Below, in pieces: positions 1-11,028 of a DNA stretch of 64,000 nucleotides (within the stretch, counting starts at the first letter, position 1; the number at the start of each line of letters is the position of its first letter). The DNA is from Caprimulgus europaeus (taxonomy: Eukaryota > Chordata > Aves > Caprimulgiformes > Caprimulgidae): the NCBI GenBank assembly GCA_907165065.1, contig OU015539.1, positions 15,840,816-15,904,815 of the forward strand. The letters run 5' to 3'. A program made the translations under genes and the position numbers. The notes under the pieces are model-generated. The model searched no databases, was not told where the DNA came from, and was given only the letters and a program-made list of their open reading frames with translations.

Positions 1-173
1 GCACCAGAAACAGCCAGAAGTTTGGAAACATGAGGGAGAACCACCATCCCTGGTGGGCTTCCATCCAACAGGGCTGGTGAAGACATCAGGACCCTCAGAA
101 TAGCTCACAGCCCAAATTTAGTAACAGCCATTTGTGTTTTGACATCTGCGCTGAATTAACCAAGTAATTCACG

Positions 174-718
174 CTTCACAGAATCCCAGAGTGTCAGGGA
201 TTGGAAGGGACCTTGAAAGCTCATCCAGTCCAACCCCCTGCCAGAGCAGGAACACCTGGATGAGATCACACAGGAAGAGTCCAGGAGGGTTTTGAATGTC
301 TCCAGAGAAGGAGACTCCACACCCTCCCTGGGCAGCCTGTCCCAGGGCTCTGGCACCCTCACAGTAAAGAAGTTCCTTCTGAAGTTTAAGCAGAACCTCC
401 TGTGCTCCAGCTCGCACCCATTGCCCCTTGTCCTATCACTGGACACCACTGTGAAGAGCCTGGCTCCATCCTCCTGACACTCACCCTTCAGATATTGATC
501 AACATTAATGAGGTCCCCCCTCAGCCTCCTCTTCTCCAAGCTCAAGAGCCCCAGCTCCCTCAGCCTTTCCTTATCAGGGAGATGCTCCACTCCCTTCATC
601 ACCTTGGTGGCTCTGTGCTGGACTCTCTCCAGCAGTTCCCTGTCCTTCTTGAACTGTGGGGCCCAGAACTGGACACAATATTCCAGATGTGGTCCCACCA
701 GGGCAGGGTAGAGGGGGC
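174..718 (-). mobile_element. CR1 LINE fragment, 3' end
   Basis: On the minus strand this reads the C-terminal end of CR1 ORF2 ([13 protein letters not shown]..., [10 protein letters not shown]..., [20 protein letters not shown]) and then the CR1 3' tail. It is 5'-truncated, as is usual, and non-functional. It lies downstream of the TNNT3 poly(A) site. Confidence 0.95.
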
Positions 719-1144
719 TTTAACGCTATATGGAGGTTAACCACCTCAGTAAAGATTTTAATGTAATATTTGAACAAATCATTCTCTAGCTTGGTCCATG
801 ACTTGTCTACATTTAAGAAATGCTGTGTGCTGAAAACTACCACTGCTATGGATTTGTTCCTTTATTCCCAAGTCTTTAATTCCCTTCATCACTCAAACTT
901 TGAAGTGAATTCCAACATTTGGCATCCAGATTATGAGCTCCCCCAGAACACAGTCACCTTTTGTTATCTGCCTGTATGGTGGCCTCCAACCCTGGGTCTT
1001 TGTTGATGATACTGAACCTCATTCCCCAATGTAGAGCTGAATCAAATGATATTAAATAAAGATTTGGACCAACTCCCAAATCCTTGCAAGATGGGATACC
1101 ATTAAATAAAGTAGGAACCATCATTCCAGAGAGCTGTCGTTGGA

Positions 1145-1481
1145 GCAGGTACTGGTCATGCTTTATTTACAAAACCCAGAGATTTGTACACAGCGGTCTA
1201 CAGGACAGCACAGGGCTGGGATCAGGAGGATTAAGGACATGCTCAGCAGGAATTGAAGATGCCAGCAAGGAGTCACCTCAGTTTCACAGCGAACCTGCTT
1301 CCTTTTGACTGAGGAAGCCACCAGACCCCTCCAAGAAGAATAAGAAGAAAAGCAGCAGCAATAGTCAACCCAGGCTGATGTTGCAATTTTTGAGGCATGG
1401 AAACACAAGTGATTGGTGAAGGAAGAAAGAGGAGCCCAGCAGGGGTTTGGCACACCACTAAGGGCCATCCTGCTTCCTTCT
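1145..1481 (-). other. TNNT3: TNNT3 3' untranslated region with poly(A) signal
   Basis: This sequence follows the TAA stop at 1482-1484. The minus strand carries AATAAA at 1162-1167, and cleavage is expected some 15-25 nt beyond it, near 1140-1150. No other canonical signal was noticed between stop and this site, so the 3'UTR is about 335 nt. The exact end is inferred. Confidence 0.75.
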
Positions 1482-1530
1482 TTACTTCCAGCGCCCGCCA
1501 ACCTTGCCCTTGGCTCCAGCCTTCTTGCTG
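1482..1530 (-). CDS. TNNT3: TNNT3 last coding exon (exon 18 equivalent)
   Basis: The exon begins after a pyrimidine-rich TTTTGTCTTGCAG acceptor and reads one completing base, then SKKAGAKGKVGGRWK and TAA. The Lys/Gly-rich GGRWK terminus is the family hallmark. The acceptor is followed by a second CAG, so a site 3 nt further in is possible. Phase matches both mutually exclusive exons, which leave two bases of a codon. Confidence 0.96.
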
Positions 1531-2338
1531 CTGCAAGACAAAAGGAAAGGAAAACGTGTCACCATGATTGGTGGGGCTCTGTCACCGCTGTGCATTTCTG
1601 ACTCTCAGATTAGGACTGAGCTCCTTTCACTTCTCACATGGAGCACATCCTGAGAAAAATATTGTGGGTATTGTGGAAAGAGATTCCTCCTCAGGCTTTT
1701 AATGACAGGGCAGGATGTGCCTGCCTGAAAGAGGTGGACCCTTCCAGATTCCTGCATGATCAGAAGTCCAGGTGGTTTCAAAAGTAAATGACAGGCTTGT
1801 CCAGCCACAGATTTGATGTTTTCTGAATTCAGATCTGCTATGATCAGGATTTTAGGATTTAGAGCTGTTTCTGTAGAAAATTTCTTCATTATGAGGGAGC
1901 TCTGGTCAAATTCCCCAGAGGCTCTGGTCTTCTAGTAGTGGAGGTAAAAAGCTGAGCAATGATTTAAATACAACTCAGAACTGCTTTGCTCTAGCAAAGG
2001 CAGAGTAGCTTCTGCCTTATATCATGAGAGCAAGAACCTCCAGAACAGTCCAAACAACTTTTTGGGTCTCCCCTCATATCAATATCCCAGTCTTGCTCGT
2101 GGTGTGTGTGGGAGCCATCCAGCTACACCAGCTGCACTCCTCACACGAAGCACCTGAGACAAACTCTCTCCAAACAGTATCTTCTTTCACACAGAAGGGC
2201 AATCCTACATGCAAGCCACTTACCTGCTGACTGAGAAGCAGGCACACCTGGAGTCAGAGAGGAACCAGGTGTGAAGTTAGTCGGGTTAGATTCTGCACGG
2301 GCTCCCGTAGGCAGCACCTTGGCTTTTGGGGCTTGGGA

Positions 2339-2534
2339 CACCACCAGACCTTTCCACCTCACACACACGATGGTGAGGCTGCTTCTTGAACCAGAGCACA
2401 TGCAAACTGGGGGCACCTCTTTGACATGGCAGAGCACACCACCAGACCTTTCCACCTCACACACACGATGGTGAGGCTGCTTCTTGAACCAGAGCACATG
2501 CAAACTGGGGGCACCTCTTTGACATGGCAGAGCA
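2339..2534. repeat. 98-bp direct tandem duplication
   Basis: Two near-identical 98-bp copies, 2339-2436 and 2437-2534, contain ACCAGACCTTTCCACCTCAC and GAGGCTGCTTCTTGAACCAG. They lie in the last TNNT3 intron. Almost no differences separate them, so the duplication is recent. Confidence 0.93.
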
Positions 2535-4098
2535 TGGGCTTGGGGGCCAAACACAAGGTGGTGGGGCCTTGCTATCAACACAGGGCCCTTCTTCAGAACC
2601 ACTGGTTCCTCCAGGGAGCAGAAACAAAATGTAGGCAACACATCTGGGGAGGTTTTTGTGGTGCTGCCCCATGGATTGGTTCAAGAGTACTGGCCATATT
2701 CACGGAGGGATGTAGCACAGTGACACGGACGTACACACAGTGGATACTTTACCTTTTGACCAAGTGGGACTTGATCTATTAGAAAATGGACCTTTTACAT
2801 CTCAGTGTCCCTTTTGCCAACCTTTCCACAGGTTCAAAACCCAGTCTAGGAACTGCTTAGCTCCTCAAACGAAGGCAGAGCCCTTTTATCTCCATAAGCA
2901 CCTGTGATGTTTGATGTTATGCCTAACCTTTAGAGTGTGCTTAAGGAGACTTAATATAAGTCTGAAGCCAAAGGATCACTTGATCCTTGTGTAACTCATG
3001 AGCAGACTTTGCTTTGGAATGATACAGTCTAGTGTGGATAGACATTTAAGTACCCAACAATCTCAGGAGCTGTGGGCTTCTCAGTGCAACGTTCTTAAAT
3101 GATGTCCTGAGAGAGTATCATGTGTTTTTGGGGAACAGGCATGCAGTAGTGGTACTGGCTGTTGTGGGTGGTGTGGTAGTGCCCCTCAGAAGAGCAGTAG
3201 CCCCCAGACAAACCATGACATCGTTCTGCAGCTGCACATTCTGCTGAGGTTCATCAGCCTACAGCTCTGTGCAGAAAATACCACGGGAAGGTCAAGCCTT
3301 ATGTTTGGTATCTACAGAGAACTGAGCTCCCAGTGTTACGTTCATCAGATAAGGCAGGGTGGCTTGTGGAAGTGGGCAGGCAGTATCTGGTCACTGCTAT
3401 CATCCAAAGATGTCACCAAAGACCACCACTTCATTCCTGGCATGACTTTGCTAAGGAGATACAGAAGCACAGTGAAGATCAAATCCCACCACTGCAGAGC
3501 TCTCCTCCCTTGCTTCCCTGCAGATCCTTCTCTGTGCCCGTTAGTTCTCTCCATGCCCTAGCTCCCAGGCTTTGCTAGCCCTGGTTTCTCACAAGTTCAC
3601 TGTAAACACCTAGAACAGCTGAAGATATCAGACTCAAAAAACCTACTGAAGTAAAAGTCTTGGTGGGGAAGGAAAGTGGGAGAGAGATGATGAGTGAGAA
3701 GAAATCACACCAGTAATCCCATGATGTTAGTCTTGTTACACACCATTCCTCTTCATCTTAGCAACCACTTGTTTACCTTTTGTAAACAAGGGATGTATTC
3801 CCTGAGGTATTCAAAGCACCTTGGTCAGGTGTTTGAAAACCCCAGCAATAAGCAGATGGAGATTTTGCAGACATGGTGTGAAGAAACATGATTATTTGGG
3901 TTTTTTCTTGTTAGCTGTTACGTTCACTTCAGTTTCCCCTTCATTTTCTCAATGTGAGGCGGGATGGGAGGTGTGCTTCCATCTCTAGCCTCACTTCATT
4001 GCAACAAGAAAATGTTGGTTTTGAGGCTGAAGTGACTACTTTGAACACTGAGAAGATATCCCCAAGCCAGGAGCTGGGAAGGGGATATAGGTACTTAC

Positions 4099-4139
4099 TG
4101 CTTCTGAGCCTGATCGATCCGGTTCCTGAGGGTGACAAT
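4099..4139 (-). CDS. TNNT3: TNNT3 mutually exclusive exon, beta type (exon 17 equivalent)
   Basis: This 41-nt exon has a TTTGCAG acceptor and a GTAAGTAC donor and encodes IVTLRNRIDQAQKH, with the last codon completed by the final exon. The RIDQAQKH ending is that of the beta alternative exon of fast TnT. The peptide lies in the C-terminal region that contacts troponin I and C. Including it with the other 41-nt exon would shift the frame, so the two must be alternatives. Confidence 0.95.
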
Positions 4140-5639
4140 CTGCAAACAACATACATGACCAGGGATTTTAGAGATAAAGAAACCTTGTTCCCTCACAGAG
4201 AAGGGAGTTTTACTTGCTGAAGTGCTGGAAGCAGGTGCCTATGGTAGGGATTAATACTTCCTTTGAAATAAAACCTCACCGTTGCTTGAAGGAAGGAAAT
4301 GTTGCTCCTTGGCAATAAATCTGCAAGCCAACTCCATGTGTCAAAGGAAAGAGCTAGGATTTCATAACCCCTATTAGAAGAGTTCCTAGGTGTACAAATC
4401 AATCTCCTATGAACTCACATGTCAAATTGCAGGCAAGTGAACCAGAATGAACCTCACCCTGGCCAGCTGGAAAGGGTGAAAAGGGTTGTCAAGACTTGCA
4501 TGGCCCCGTTTACTTGTATGTGTCAACCTCACCTTCTCGCTCTTCCCCTACCCCTACACATTCAGAAGAGTGTAAGCTCAAAGAGCTTCAGTGGAGTGTG
4601 GATGGGACCTCAAGAGTGGAAGATGGATCACACATTCTGCTGGAGTACCTTTGTTGGTTGGGAGAGCAGGAGGTGAGGAGCTTGCAGCAGTCACCACCTT
4701 CCCAGCCACTCATCTAATAATGGAGACAACTTTTAAAGGGGCTGGAGAAGAAAATATTTAAGGAGAGCTTGAGTAACCACAGAGGAAAATTGGAGGTGGG
4801 GCTCTGAACAACCTTCCCAAGCTCTGTTGATGACTGCAGGCCACTAGAGAGTCTGTCCTACAAGACAGAGCTCACCTTTGTTTAGCCATAGGTGAAGTGC
4901 ATGTTTCAACCTGAGGCACGGGAAAACAAACACCTACCTTGCACAGGATGAGCACCTCAGTCCTGGCCCATCCCTTTGGACTCACTACTGAAATCCTGGG
5001 GCTCTTCCAGCTCAGGGACTGGAAAAGCCCACAGGAATGAGAGTGTGATAGAGAGCCCTCTTTTGTCCTTTCACCTTCTCACTTGTAACTTGAGTCAAGG
5101 TTCTACCTAGTTTTCCAGGGGTGGAAATAAACACTTGCCAAGATGAAATTCACTTGCTTTGCTTCTGCTTTTGGTATAATTCAAAGTTCTCCACTGGCTC
5201 CAAGAACTGATGACCCCATATTTTAATATTTAAAGTGGCACTTGACATTTCCCACATGCAAAACAAGTGAAAAAAAGTCATACAGTGAGGTTGGCCCAAC
5301 AACTTCTGTTTCCTGGTTCCTGTCTTTCCATGGCAAACAGAAACAAAATGAGAGACTGAAACATTAGCGGGAACAGGACAACACAAGGAAGGAAAGATCA
5401 GCAGCTCGGCTGCTTTTGTACTTACTCAGGGAAGTTTTAATATCTGCAGCAATAACTTCAATTATTTTTTTGCCACTATTTTTCCCAAGTGTGGAGGAGA
5501 ACCAGCTGTCTTCAGTTTGACCCAATGACTTCAAACTTACCTTCACTGAGAACCTTGTGACTCTGACTATAAAACTCACTCTCCAATGAAGCACCAAAGA
5601 GCAACAGACACTAGAGCTAAAGAACAGTGTGTCCCAGTC

Positions 5640-5845
5640 CCTTCCTTTGTCTCTCCCTTGCATCCTTGCCTGTGTCTCCTTCATTCCCTTTGCTGTTTTC
5701 ACTTACCTTTCTCCTCACTTTTTCCCCTATCATCTTCCTTTTTTCCTTCCACTTTTATTCTCCCATCTCAGCTGTGCGTTTTCCTTCTATTTTGCTCATC
5801 CTTTGTACTTTCTCTCCTTGCTTTTCATCAGCATCTCCCCATCTC
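5640..5845. repeat. Pyrimidine-rich low-complexity tract
   Basis: About 200 bp of C/T-rich sequence (purine-rich on the TNNT3 sense strand) in the intron between exons 16 and 15... that is, between the alternative exon pair. No exon is seen. Confidence 0.6.
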
Positions 5846-6454
5846 TCTGTTTATGCCCAGATTTTGTTACCATAGCATGTACATCATCTTAACTCCTCTT
5901 GTTCCAAACCCAGTTGACCTGTTATCCTTAAGCTAGCCCCCTAGCCTTATCCTAGCCCTCTCCAAGGTTTTGGATCTCAATAAGCATGTGGCCACAAGGT
6001 GGAGGATCTTTCCAAACCCCACAGCATTCTTTTCTGTCAAGTCCAAGCCTTAAAGTGCTGTGAAGTGAAGCCTTAAAGCCTGTGATGTCCCTAAGCTTCT
6101 GCACATATCCCAGGTGCATCAGGGTGACTCACCCTCACACATGTAACACCAGAGGTGTGGATAAGGAATTATTTTAGAGATGGTCTGAGTTGGTTGCATG
6201 CTCTGTTCTTTAGCCACATCCCTGTTGGATCCTGACTCTTTTCCTAAATTACCACTTCATCTCTTTTCACAGAATGGAATGGGAGAGAAAAAGGAAGTGA
6301 AGGGAGAGACACAAGATCCAGTTTTCTCTTTTCTCTCTGCACTTGGAGCCAAGTGCCAGGTTCTGTCTGGCACCTGACCTCTGACCATGCGGCAGGCTCA
6401 TGCATTGGGTAGCCTTTGCTGCTGCTGTGACACAGGCAAGTTCATTGTACTTAC

Positions 6455-6495
6455 AACTTGGAAAGCTCCTGCAGCCTGCAACGCAGTGTTAAAAT
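6455..6495 (-). CDS. TNNT3: TNNT3 mutually exclusive exon, alpha type (exon 16 equivalent)
   Basis: This 41-nt exon has a TTAG acceptor and a GTAAGTAC donor and encodes ILTLRCRLQELSKF, with Phe completed by the first base of the last exon. Length and phase are identical to the exon at 4099-4139, and the residues align (I-x-T-L-R-x-R), which shows an ancient exon duplication. It is 5' of the beta exon, the usual order in TNNT3. Confidence 0.95.
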
Positions 6496-7184
6496 CTAAG
6501 AGAGATTGAGATAGTTACGTTGGTGTTGCTCATTTCCCTGTCAGCATGTGTCTGTGTGCTTGGGAATTGAGAGGAGAGCGAGATGGGGAGAGATCCAGTT
6601 GGATATCTCAGCCACTGAAACCTGACACAGGTGAGTGCAGCCCTGTGCTGTGACTGTGAAGGAAACACGTCCAATTTCAGTTAGCATAGACATTTCACTC
6701 AATGCTCCTGGCTGGAGACAGTTTTCAGTGACTCCAGAGAGCTCAGTCCACAGGGAGAGTGTCTGGGATGGGAATAAAACTTAGAAAATTCAAGTGTGAA
6801 ATCAAAGATGGGTTTAAAAATATTCCTTTGCAATGGAGATGAGTGAATTGAGAGTTACTGATATTTTCAGGCCACAAATACCTATAGATAAACAAGAATG
6901 ACCGAGATGTGTTTGGGCAGAGGGTGGAGAGTCCATTTTCTGTTGGGATTGCCTTTCCCTGGGGCACTGAAAACCTCAAGAGTGGTCTCTCAATTTCAGC
7001 CTAAAATGTGAACTGTCCAAGTATGTATGTTAGGGGAATGCCTTCCAAGTGTCTTGTTGCTTAAACATTGTGAAAGGGCATTGGAGACCCAAATGATGTC
7101 ACCACATGGCTTTTGCCAGAGAAGTCACAGAGGTTTTTACATTTTGGACCCAAGTGCCATTAGCAAAATGGCTTCTGAACTCAC

Positions 7185-7275
7185 CTCGTACTTTTTCCTC
7201 TTGATCTGCTCTGAAAAGTCGTACTTTTCAGTCTCCAGCTGGTATAACCAGTCCCACAGTTCCTTAGCCTTGTCC
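7185..7275 (-). CDS. TNNT3: TNNT3 exon 15 equivalent
   Basis: This 91-nt exon follows an ACACAG acceptor and ends at GAG before GTGAGT. It encodes the segment DKAKELWDWLYQLETEKYD followed by FSEQIKRKKYE. This is part of the C-terminal coiled coil that pairs with troponin I. It ends in phase 0, as needed for either 41-nt alternative exon. Confidence 0.97.
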
Positions 7276-8115
7276 CTGTGTGGTTATGGGGAAAGGAAGA
7301 TGAGAGAAACACATCACATTTTGTATTTTCTACCATTTTCACATCACTAGTAATGAGGCTTTTTACATTTAATGCAGTTCATACATCTTCCTGCAAACCC
7401 TTTCCCCCCTCTGACAGCTGCTCACCCTTTTCAGTGTCACATTTTTCTCACCTTCTCACCCAAGAACCTTTTAGACTTGCACTCTTGCACGTGTCACACA
7501 CTAACATCTTTCCTACACATTCAATTTTCTCCCTAACTCTTAATGAAAGAAAACAGTCCAGGAGAATCAGACAAGAAGGAAGGAGGACTCTGAAGGCTGC
7601 TCAGATGAGCAGAGCAGCTGCCATTGCACAATCTCCTCTGTTTCAGGGCTGAGGTGAGCCAATCTCACATTTCAATCATGTGTAAACTCCAACGTGTGGA
7701 TTCCAGACTCCCATCTGATGACTGCTCAGCTCCTGAGCCTCCAACCTTCGTGGAGATCCATACTCATACCTTAGCAGCTCAACTCACCCCTGGAAACGCT
7801 ACAGATACCAATCTGTAGGTTTGTTCAACTAATCTCAGAGCTGAGTTTAAAGTTTGTACCTAGTCCTGTAAATAACTAATCCTAATTAGCTAATGGAGAG
7901 GCTAATGGAGCTCTGCCAGGAGCATGGCTAGATGGCTACAAAACCATTTCAACAGTCCCCCAGATCCCCATTTCCTCTCCATTCTTAACATTGTGCCATG
8001 ATGAATTTCAAGAAAGGCCCCCTCCTCTACCTTATTTTTTTCTCTAGAGAAGACTCCAGGACAGTAAGACCCAATTTCAACAGATTACATTCAGTAAATC
8101 AGGATAAGTGTGTTA

Positions 8116-8226
<111 letters not shown>

Positions 8227-8403
8227 CTATTTTCAAAGCAACAATTAACATCAGACTGCAGACACTCAGGCTAAATGAAATTATTTCAGTGGCAGAGCAT
8301 GTAAGACGAGATGGTAGGGATCCAGAAGAAGGAAAGCTGAGCTGTTTCCTCAACTTGTAATAAAGACTATTCCCAGTCAACCCCGTAGTTTAATGCTTCC
8401 TTA

Positions 8404-8571
<168 letters not shown>

Positions 8572-8785
8572 TTACTCTGGGGGAGACTCACAGCTTCCCC
8601 AGCAGGGCATGGGATCAGATAAACATGGTGATGAGAACTGGCAGCTCCTGTTTCCTGACCATGCTTTAAGAGGGTGGTAATTTCTTCTCTGGACTGACAC
8701 AGGGAGAAGCTGTAGTTGTTTTCTGTCTCTAGAGATCTCATCCAATTTGATGCTGAGACAAGGAGAGAGATGCCAAGACACTTAC

Positions 8786-8863
8786 TGCAAGCCTTGCCTG
8801 ACGCTCCTTCTCCTTCTCGGCCCGGATTCTCTGTTGTTCTGCTCTTTCAGCTCTGCGCTTCTC
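8786..8863 (-). CDS. TNNT3: TNNT3 exon 12 equivalent
   Basis: This 78-nt exon (26 codons, phase 0-0; TTCTTGCAG acceptor, GTAAG donor) encodes EKRRAERAEQQRIRAEKEK followed by ERQARLA. This is a highly charged alpha-helical linker between the tropomyosin-binding and troponin I/C-binding parts of the protein. Confidence 0.97.
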
Positions 8864-9180
8864 CTGCAAGAAGCAGTGGCAGAGGTGTTGAGTCACCACT
8901 GTGGTCTTATAAGACCTCCAGTATTACACCCCACCACCAAGAGCTTTGGTTCATACAGAGTGAGCCACCTACTCCCTTGCCAGAACATGCAGAAGGGTCT
9001 CATGCACAATTTTCAGATGTAAAACAAGGGGCTGAGCGAGGAGAAGCCCCTTGGGTGGTGGGAGAAGCCATTTGGTGGTGACTTGAGCAGTCACTTCTGT
9101 ACATGACAACACAGCTTTCTGCCAAACTGACAGTGGACTAATGGATTCAACTTCTCAGCAGCAGAGGGTGACTCAATCTA

Positions 9181-9327
<147 letters not shown>

Positions 9328-10122
9328 CTACAAGAGCAGGAAAATGCATTAAGCCAGCCTGTCTTGCTCTAGGAACATGCCTTGGACATTCACAGCACCC
9401 AGCCTTGCACAGAGAAACAAAAGCAGCAAGTGTTTGCAGATATTCATGGAAATCTCTGGGGTTAGCTTAGATGGCTGTTGATACAGGTCAGAGCCAGCCA
9501 GAGACTCATCCAGGTGACAATCAGGAGCCCAGAAGGGAACAGAATCCACATCTCCCATTCCTCTACACTCTCTTTTATCCCTGGCTTTGCTTAGCTGCCT
9601 CCTCTTCACTTTGGCACATGAATCTCACCCAGAAAATGGTCCTGCATTTTGGGGCAAAGCAGATATTTCTGTGGACATTTTCAACACTAGAATTTCTTCA
9701 TTTTCCTATGAACTTTCTAGGGAGGTACTTGGATCTCTGCTTATTAAAATTCTGTTGTCATTTTAGGTGATATTTCTCAGCAACAGGTGAGTACAGGCTT
9801 GCTTTATTTCAACCTGCAACTTTCAACCCATTTACAACAATGGGACAGGAGATCTCAGAGGTCCTGGACCACTTACTTTCTCCTTTCTTCATTTATTGGC
9901 TTCAAAGATTCAAGGAGAAAAAAAAAAAAGAAATAAATGAATTAACATTTTAGCTTAGTCACATTAGCAACAAATATATCCAGAGAGTTTCAAGGAGCAG
10001 AGAGCAGCCATTCACTGGAAAGAGGTGGCAAAGCACCCACACTTTTATCCTTGGCTTTTATCCTCAGCAGTATCCAATACAGGAGGAGTTACGTGGGTTT
10101 GCAGTGTGTATGGCTCAGGTAC

Positions 10123-10140
10123 AGACAGACAGACAGACAC
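10123..10140. repeat. (ACAG)n microsatellite
   Basis: A short ACAGACAGACAGACAGAC run just downstream (sense) of the TNNT3 exon at 10163-10208. Confidence 0.8.
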
Positions 10141-10162
10141 AGTCAGTCTCAAGAATACTTAC

Positions 10163-10208
10163 ATCAAAATCTACTTTCTCACCCTCCGGTATTTTAGGAG
10201 CAGTTAGT
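10163..10208 (-). CDS. TNNT3: TNNT3 exon 10 equivalent
   Basis: This 46-nt exon (CTGCAG acceptor, GTAAGTATT donor) encodes LTAPKIPEGEKVDFD after one base completing the previous Lys. It is the start of the constitutive region. A G-rich (GGGCA)n repeat lies about 90-115 nt upstream on the sense strand. Confidence 0.96.
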
Positions 10209-10294
10209 CTGCAGAGAGTCAAAAACAGGGGAAAAAGAAGAAGAAATTAAAAGATTTTCATCTGAAAGAGCTGGCAGCTTTTTAAATAGCACGT

Positions 10295-10323
10295 CCTGCC
10301 CTGCCCTGCCCTGCCCTGCCCTC
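10295..10323. repeat. (CCTGC)n short tandem repeat
   Basis: About six 5-bp units. On the TNNT3 sense strand it reads GGGCAGGGCAGGGCAGGG, which meets the simple G-quadruplex pattern. It lies about 90-115 nt upstream of the exon at 10163-10208. Confidence 0.9.
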
Positions 10324-11009
10324 AGGAATGATGCTGACAAGGAGAAATGTTGATGGAGATACCGAGGGGTGAAACAACAAGTCCATGGAAAACTACTCCA
10401 GAATAGCACTGAGGATTATTGTCCTTTGTGGAAGGTCATGCAGGGCAGGGAGTCACCTCCACAAGCCCTTTTCATTCCCAAAGCCTATGGTCCACACAGA
10501 AAGATGTTGGCCAGCAAGGCTCTTGGCACAGTGCTGCTCGCTCCTTTCTGGGCAGCTGGGGGAGCAGGGAGGGAAAGCACTGGGGCCCCAAGGCAGAAGA
10601 TCCATAGGAAACCTTAATTAGGCTCAAATCAGCCCAGCCCAATGTTTGCCATCCTTCCTACTGTCAGTGATCCTGGATGGATGGGTGGTTGTTTCCCAGC
10701 CATGGCCTCTTACAAGGGATTGAGTGCTGCCTCTACCTTTGGGTACTGTGAGGTGACTATCTTGGACAGTTCACAAGCCCTTTAGCTCTATCAAGAACTG
10801 ATCTTAAGATCCTGGCCAGTGACTACTGCTGAGACATCCCCTGACAGAAGCAGACATCCTAGAAAGGCAAGCAAGAACGTCTGGATGTTGCATGAGGGAG
10901 GGTTGGATAAAGGCTTCTAGTGGCCATTTGCCTACTAGACAATCTAAGGGCTTCTGCTAGATCAGAAAAAGGATGCCAGGGTTTTGAACTCCCTGCTCCT
11001 CATACTTAC

Positions 11010-11028
11010 TTTATTCTGGGCTTCTCCT
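11010..11028 (-). CDS. TNNT3: TNNT3 exon 9 equivalent
   Basis: This 19-nt exon (AACACAG acceptor, GTAAGTATG donor) reads AG to finish a Glu codon, then E K P R I and two bases of Lys. It converts the phase-1 cassettes to the phase needed by the next exon. The fast TnT block EEKPRxK is recognisable, here with Ile where mammals have Pro. Confidence 0.93.

Noticed and set aside
156..698. 180-codon minus-strand frame that looks like a gene
   Set aside because: It is the C-terminal end of CR1 ORF2 plus 3' tail, a truncated retroelement.
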